Origin: Shewanella sp. Isolate13
GTDB lineage: Bacteria > Pseudomonadota > Gammaproteobacteria > Enterobacterales > Shewanellaceae
Assembly: GCF_022398325.1 (NCBI RefSeq)
Contig: NZ_JAKEVD010000027.1
Span: 1-64,000, forward strand
Length of the DNA: 64,000 nucleotides
Direction of reading: 5' to 3'
Part shown: one piece after another, positions 60,346-64,000 of the stretch
Layout of the letters: the number at the start of each line of letters is the position of its first letter
Position numbering within the stretch: position 1 is the first letter of the stretch
The notes under the pieces: generated by a model
What the model was told of the DNA's origin: nothing
Seen by the model: only the letters and a program-made list of their open reading frames with translations
The model's database searches: none
Position numbers and translations under genes: made by a program

Positions 60346-61572
60346 TTAGCACTTTAACTCTCTAACTAACTCAGCCACTTTCTTGGCCGACAACACTGCG
60401 CCCTCGTGTAGACCGTCATAGAGATAGGCACCGACGTGGTAGGTGTGGTTATCGCCATTGGTGTCGATAATGTTGCGGCGATATTGAAATGCATCGACGC
60501 TATAGAGCGGCGTGTGGTGCTCAAATGTTTGCAGGATATTTTGTTCTGCGATCAAGCTATCGATATTGTAGGCCAAGCTGTATTGTGGCTTTGGCGGTAG
60601 ATTACAGATCCGGGTTAAGCTCGCGTTGTAGCCCCATCCTACTTGGGTCTGGAAGAAATCAAACTCCGATGGTTGGCTTATACCGAAGCGGGGGTAAACC
60701 AGCGGATCTCGATGCAGTACTGTTTTAGCAAAATTAGCCTTCCAGGGGGAGAAGCACTTTACTTCTGAAACTGTTGGCGCCGATATTAAACGCAATACCT
60801 GATCTGGTGGAACGGCTAAAACGAGTTTGTCGAAATGCTCACTGCTATCATCGGCAAATTGCAGTGTGACGCCGCTATCGGATCGGAACACTGTTTTTAT
60901 GTTCGCATTAAGAATGACCTTGCCCTTTAAGCAACGCTCTATTTTTTCGATATAGCTATAGACCCCGCCATCAATTCGTTTCCAATCAGCCCAAAAATAG
61001 CGCCGGAAAATATTAAAGGCTAACTCTGCTGGCACCTTGGTGATGGTTTTGTAGGGAATAGAGAAGCAATACATAGTAAATAGCTTTAACCACGTGTTCT
61101 TCACCTGATGTTTACTGACGTAGTCCGCAAAAGGCTTGTCTTTAAGAGATGATGAGGGCTTGAGATAGAGCTGCAGCAATAACCAATTTGCAGAGAGATA
61201 AACATAAGCGAGTTTGAAAAACTCAATGATGAGCGCCAAGCCTTTTATATTGCCCGTTATCACCGAGGGGGAAAGAAAGCGTTTTTTATTGCGCTTAAAG
61301 AGCGCTGAACCAACGTCCAGAGGTTCGAGGTTGACGTTGAGTTCATCCATCAGGGATATGAAATGCTTAAAGTTACTGGAAAACTCAACTACACCGCCTT
61401 CTAGAGTGATATTTTGCGGGACGTTGGGTATTTTTATATTTTTGTTTACCGTGCGTATGTGACCGCCTAGCATGGCTTGTTTCTCAAATACGTTCACAGT
61501 GTGGCCCTGTTTACTCAGGTAGTAGGCGGTTATCATGCCGCTAGCGCCACCTCCGATGATCGCAAACTTCAT
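60346..61572 (-). CDS. FAD/NAD(P)-binding flavin amine oxidase-like protein
   Basis: 408 residues. The N-terminal Rossmann FAD site is IIGGGASGMITAYYLSKQGH followed by VFEKQAMLGGHIRT, as in amine oxidases and protoporphyrinogen oxidase-like proteins. A substrate segment with hydrophobic helices lies at about 110-190, and VLAVPPDQVLRL near 240 and GAYLYDGLHEGAVLSAKKVAEL near the C-terminus close the FAD domain. It follows the CrtI-like gene with 36 bp between them on the same strand. The substrate is unknown. Similar proteins occur beside cyclopropane fatty-acid synthase genes in other bacteria, but none is here. Confidence 0.8.
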   Translation of the reverse strand: MKFAIIGGGASGMITAYYLSKQGHTVNVFEKQAMLGGHIRTVNKNIKIPNVPQNITLEGGVVEFSSNFKHFISLMDELNVNLEPLDVGSALFKRNKKRFLSPSVITGNIKGLALIIEFFKLAYVYLSANWLLLQLYLKPSSSLKDKPFADYVSKHQVKNTWLKLFTMYCFSIPYKTITKVPAELAFNIFRRYFWADWKRIDGGVYSYIEKIERCLKGKVILNANIKTVFRSDSGVTLQFADDSSEHFDKLVLAVPPDQVLRLISAPTVSEVKCFSPWKANFAKTVLHRDPLVYPRFGISQPSEFDFFQTQVGWGYNASLTRICNLPPKPQYSLAYNIDSLIAEQNILQTFEHHTPLYSVDAFQYRRNIIDTNGDNHTYHVGAYLYDGLHEGAVLSAKKVAELVRELKC

Positions 61573-61608
61573 CCGTCCTCCCCATGATTTTTGGCAATGC
61601 CAATTAAT

Positions 61609-63138
61609 TTAAAGGATGCGCTCACCGCTGAGGTGCTGATACAGCTTAGCTCCTGTCCAAAATGTGCCTGCAAAACCTGCATATCCAGATGACGCGTTAC
61701 AGAAGTAAAACCCTTTTAGCGAGCTATTATGATTTAATCGCCATAGGTTGAAATTGCTTGGTGTCATTGCTGAGCCGTATGAGTTGCCTTCTGGACACCA
61801 GCAGAAATCTTCATTTGTGGTTGGGCTACCCGTGCTCTTATAGGATAGGTAGTCCCTGAAGTTTGGCACGTAATGCTCCTCAACCGTACTGACTATCGAA
61901 TTGAATATCTCTCGTTTTTTCTGTCTATAGGCTCTAGGATCGCGTGCCTTTAAATCTTTAAAGTATTGATAATCGGCAACGGTGACAAACTCGATAATCT
62001 GATAGCCCTCTGGCCTATCCGATGTGTCTTGCGTTAAAAAGTCAGGAGTGGACATTGCGAAACTAGGAGCTGAGTAATCATGATTATGATACATGGCATC
62101 AAAGGCTTGATTAAGGTCAAGGTGAGAGGTGTGAAAAATGTTCCACTTACCAAAGCCGTAGTCCGCTAAATTAATGTCTTTAACTGAGCAGTAGGCCATA
62201 AAGTTAGATGCAGAATAGTCATAGTTAAGTTGGCTTCTTAGCTTTAAAGAGAACTTCTCTATGCCGATGAGATGGGCGGCTTTTTTGGGATCCATATTAC
62301 AGATGGTGCACTTTGCCGAGTAACGCATGGCTTCGTTAGTCGTTAGATCTGTGGCTTCCACAGCCACAACGCGATTATCTTCTAAAATGAATTTGTCTAC
62401 TTGGGTTTGGTAGAGGATCTTACCGCCATTATCTTTAATGGTGTCGACTAATGAGTTGATAACATGCTCAAAATGATGAGTAGGATAATAGGCTCCTCTC
62501 TGATACCCGGTAAAAAGCAATACCCAGGCGCAAAATGACAACTGATTTGGTGGAAGTAGAAAATCGGGCCACTGAAGTGCGAGTAGAGTTTGCGCCTCCA
62601 ATGGCAGTTGGTGTTTGTCAAATACCTGCTGCAGCGTAAATCTGATGTTTCTATATGCGGTAGCGGCTTGTTCAAGATTTTTGAAGATATTTTTAAAGCG
62701 TTCGTCACCGGATAGCACCGTTAGCCCGTCGGCTGTTCGTTTTACCTCATCAAGAAAGGCACTGCATTGCTTTGCATGATTGGGAAATAAAGTCTTAAGT
62801 CGGGTGAGCAGTAATTCAGTGTCATAGGGAATATCGAGTTGATAGCCAGGCATGCGCATATGATCGAAACCATTCGGATCGAATGACTCGAAGGTGACCT
62901 TTTTATCGAGTTGTAGCTTCTTGAGAACTTGATTGACGGTTTCTCCTTCACCACAATTCCATACATAGTGAAGCTGGGCATTAAATTTGTAGTGCTTGCC
63001 CATGGGAAAGGTGTGCCCAAAACCACCAGGATATTGATGTGCCTCAAGGAGCAGCACTTTACGACCCGATTTTGCACTCAGAGCGGCGAACACTAATGCG
63101 GATATACCACTACCGACAATTAAGTAGTCAGTATCCAT
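61609..63138 (-). CDS. CrtI/RetSat-like FAD oxidoreductase
   Basis: 509 residues from ATG 63138 (GGAG, 6-nt spacing), or 513 from 63150. An N-terminal FAD motif YLIVGSGISALVFAALSAKSGR and LLLEAHQYPGGFGHTF are typical of phytoene desaturase, carotenoid isomerase and retinol saturase relatives. The C-terminal FAD closure is KGFYFCNASSGYAGFAGTFWTGAKLYQHL. No other carotenoid gene (crtE, crtB) is in the window, so a polyene or polyunsaturated lipid substrate is possible but not shown. It is the first gene of a two-gene unit with the amine-oxidase-like gene. Confidence 0.8.
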   Translation of the reverse strand: MDTDYLIVGSGISALVFAALSAKSGRKVLLLEAHQYPGGFGHTFPMGKHYKFNAQLHYVWNCGEGETVNQVLKKLQLDKKVTFESFDPNGFDHMRMPGYQLDIPYDTELLLTRLKTLFPNHAKQCSAFLDEVKRTADGLTVLSGDERFKNIFKNLEQAATAYRNIRFTLQQVFDKHQLPLEAQTLLALQWPDFLLPPNQLSFCAWVLLFTGYQRGAYYPTHHFEHVINSLVDTIKDNGGKILYQTQVDKFILEDNRVVAVEATDLTTNEAMRYSAKCTICNMDPKKAAHLIGIEKFSLKLRSQLNYDYSASNFMAYCSVKDINLADYGFGKWNIFHTSHLDLNQAFDAMYHNHDYSAPSFAMSTPDFLTQDTSDRPEGYQIIEFVTVADYQYFKDLKARDPRAYRQKKREIFNSIVSTVEEHYVPNFRDYLSYKSTGSPTTNEDFCWCPEGNSYGSAMTPSNFNLWRLNHNSSLKGFYFCNASSGYAGFAGTFWTGAKLYQHLSGERIL

Positions 63139-63422
63139 TATCGACTCCATCTGGCTGGTGGGTAAGGCTCGCAGTTCTAGCTTATTGGGCTGATTAAACC
63201 CGATTCCCTTTGATTGTAGTTTGCGAGGTGATAACCAGCAAATGAGAGCCCATTTTTTTAGGGAGACTTATGCTGCACCTAGGCCGAGGTAATGGCTAGA
63301 TTGTTAGCCAGTATGAAATAGGGGCGGCGGGATAGGCTATTGATAGATTAACGTCACTTCAGTTGGTTTACTCTACAATAATTATTGACTCAGGTTATAG
63401 GCTTAAGAGTATAGGGATTAGT

Positions 63423-63647
63423 ATGGATAAACTTACAATGGATAGTGCCCAAGAAGTGCTGCTCAAAATTACAAAGATAGTCGAAACAGAGTGCAGTCAG
63501 GATGCCAGCGCTTTGTTGGATGAAGGTTTTGTTTTACTGGCGGTGAATACCAATGTGTTTGAAGATAGTGAAAATCGGTTTGTCTATGCTCTAGGGTTTC
63601 CCAAATCATTAGATAAGCTCAGCGATTGGGCCAAGTCGAACTTTTAG
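63423..63647 (+). CDS. Small protein of unknown function, 74 residues
   Basis: The ATG at 63423 is preceded by AGGG at a workable distance, so MDKLTMDSAQEVLLKITKI is the likely start; the longer frame starts at TTG. The product is acidic, with no membrane segment or signal, and ends FPKSLDKLSDWAKSNF. I recognise no family. It is transcribed away from the FAD-enzyme operon, and no other gene accompanies it. Confidence 0.55.
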   Translation: MDKLTMDSAQEVLLKITKIVETECSQDASALLDEGFVLLAVNTNVFEDSENRFVYALGFPKSLDKLSDWAKSNF

Positions 63648-63771
63648 ACACTATCTGTTAATGAAGAGTTCAAAGGGGAAAGGTGATAGGGCAAAGCCCT
63701 TGCCTAGATGTTGTGTTGGAAATACGAGACAGTAGTCATGCCTCACCAACTTCGTCTGTATCAGCTTCATT

Positions 63772-64000
63772 TTAAGTGAAAAGGTAGCTAAAAATTTGTA
63801 CCCCAAGCAAGAAAAGACACAGCAAAGCGCCAGTGATCGGCCAGCCTTTTCGTTTTTTGGCCTTATCTCCTATCTTGCCTTTTGCCTTACTATTTAGCGC
63901 CTCTTCGGCCGTTTGGCGCTGGACACGCCAAAGTGACAGATTAACTAAAGCGAAAATAATCAGAATAATAAAGCTGGTGGTTTTAGCCAGGGTAACAAGA
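63772..64000 (-). CDS. Partial small membrane protein, 3' end of a gene that continues past the window
   Basis: The minus strand reads in one open frame from position 63999 to TAA at 63774-63772, giving 75 residues. It starts with a hydrophobic helix (SFIILIIFALVNLSLWRV), then a basic linker (EEALNSKAKGKIGDKAKKRKG) and a second helix (GALLCLFLLGVQIFSYLF). The start lies beyond the window edge. No family is recognised. Confidence 0.7.
   Translation of the reverse strand, partial: LVTLAKTTSFIILIIFALVNLSLWRVQRQTAEEALNSKAKGKIGDKAKKRKGWPITGALLCLFLLGVQIFSYLFT

Noticed and set aside
63689..63701. Possible terminator after the 74-residue gene (AGGGC AAA GCCCT)
   Set aside because: The stem is only 5 bp with no U-tract, so it is too weak to call.

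Overview
The window looks like a chromosomal segment of a Shewanella species (Gammaproteobacteria). This rests on gene content and order recognised by eye: pta-ackA-yfbV-pflA-pflB followed by a formate channel, then cysK, cysZ, smc-zipA-ligA (a true SMC protein, not MukB), a large TonB-dependent receptor, an H-NOX/histidine-kinase pair and many c-di-GMP and CBS proteins. I saw no rRNA, tRNA, CRISPR array, prophage or insertion sequence.

Layout. 1-1000: a terminator, a strictly acidic 32-residue small ORF with its own promoter and terminator, and a lipoprotein gene. 1.8-13.5 kb: the mixed-acid/acetate block pta, ackA, yfbV, pflA, pflB, a DUF3360 permease and a FocA-type channel fused to CBS domains. 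pflB and the DUF3360 gene each carry the same PdhR-type palindrome about 200 bp upstream of their start, in leaders that are otherwise similar around it, so they are probably co-regulated by pyruvate. 13.6-24.5 kb: a LysR regulator, a DUF997/PanF pair, a YfcC-type carrier, a TonB receptor, a TDT/SLAC1 channel, an O-methyltransferase and a TetR regulator. 24.6-39.3 kb: cysK, an RDD membrane protein, a double-receiver diguanylate cyclase, a DUF5916 outer-membrane protein, cysZ, then smc-zipA-ligA and a DUF2919 protein. On the minus strand at about 39262-39457 there is a good candidate small RNA gene with a near-consensus sigma70 promoter (17 bp spacing), several hairpins and an intrinsic terminator.

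39.8-52.6 kb: HD-GYP phosphodiesterase, an SDR protein, a DsbA-like oxidoreductase, a PP2C phosphatase, a DUF4212 plus acetate-type symporter followed by a cNMP/CBS/DUF294 protein and a DEDDh exonuclease, then an H-NOX sensor with a hybrid kinase and an LRAT-like protein. 52.7-60.3 kb: a KAS III enzyme and a hydroxyproline catabolic locus of two divergent arms controlled by a GntR/FCD regulator. The arms hold 4-hydroxyproline 2-epimerase, a 2-oxoglutarate-semialdehyde-type dehydrogenase, trans-3-hydroxyproline dehydratase and a D-hydroxyproline dehydrogenase. The deaminase gene that should link them is an internally deleted remnant. 60.3-64 kb: two FAD oxidoreductases in an operon, a small orphan protein and the 3' end of a small membrane-protein gene cut by the window edge.

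Functions are assigned from recognisable motifs and family knowledge only; no database search was run. Where the longest open frame begins at an unsupported upstream codon I moved the start to the codon with a ribosome binding site or with the family's usual N-terminus.
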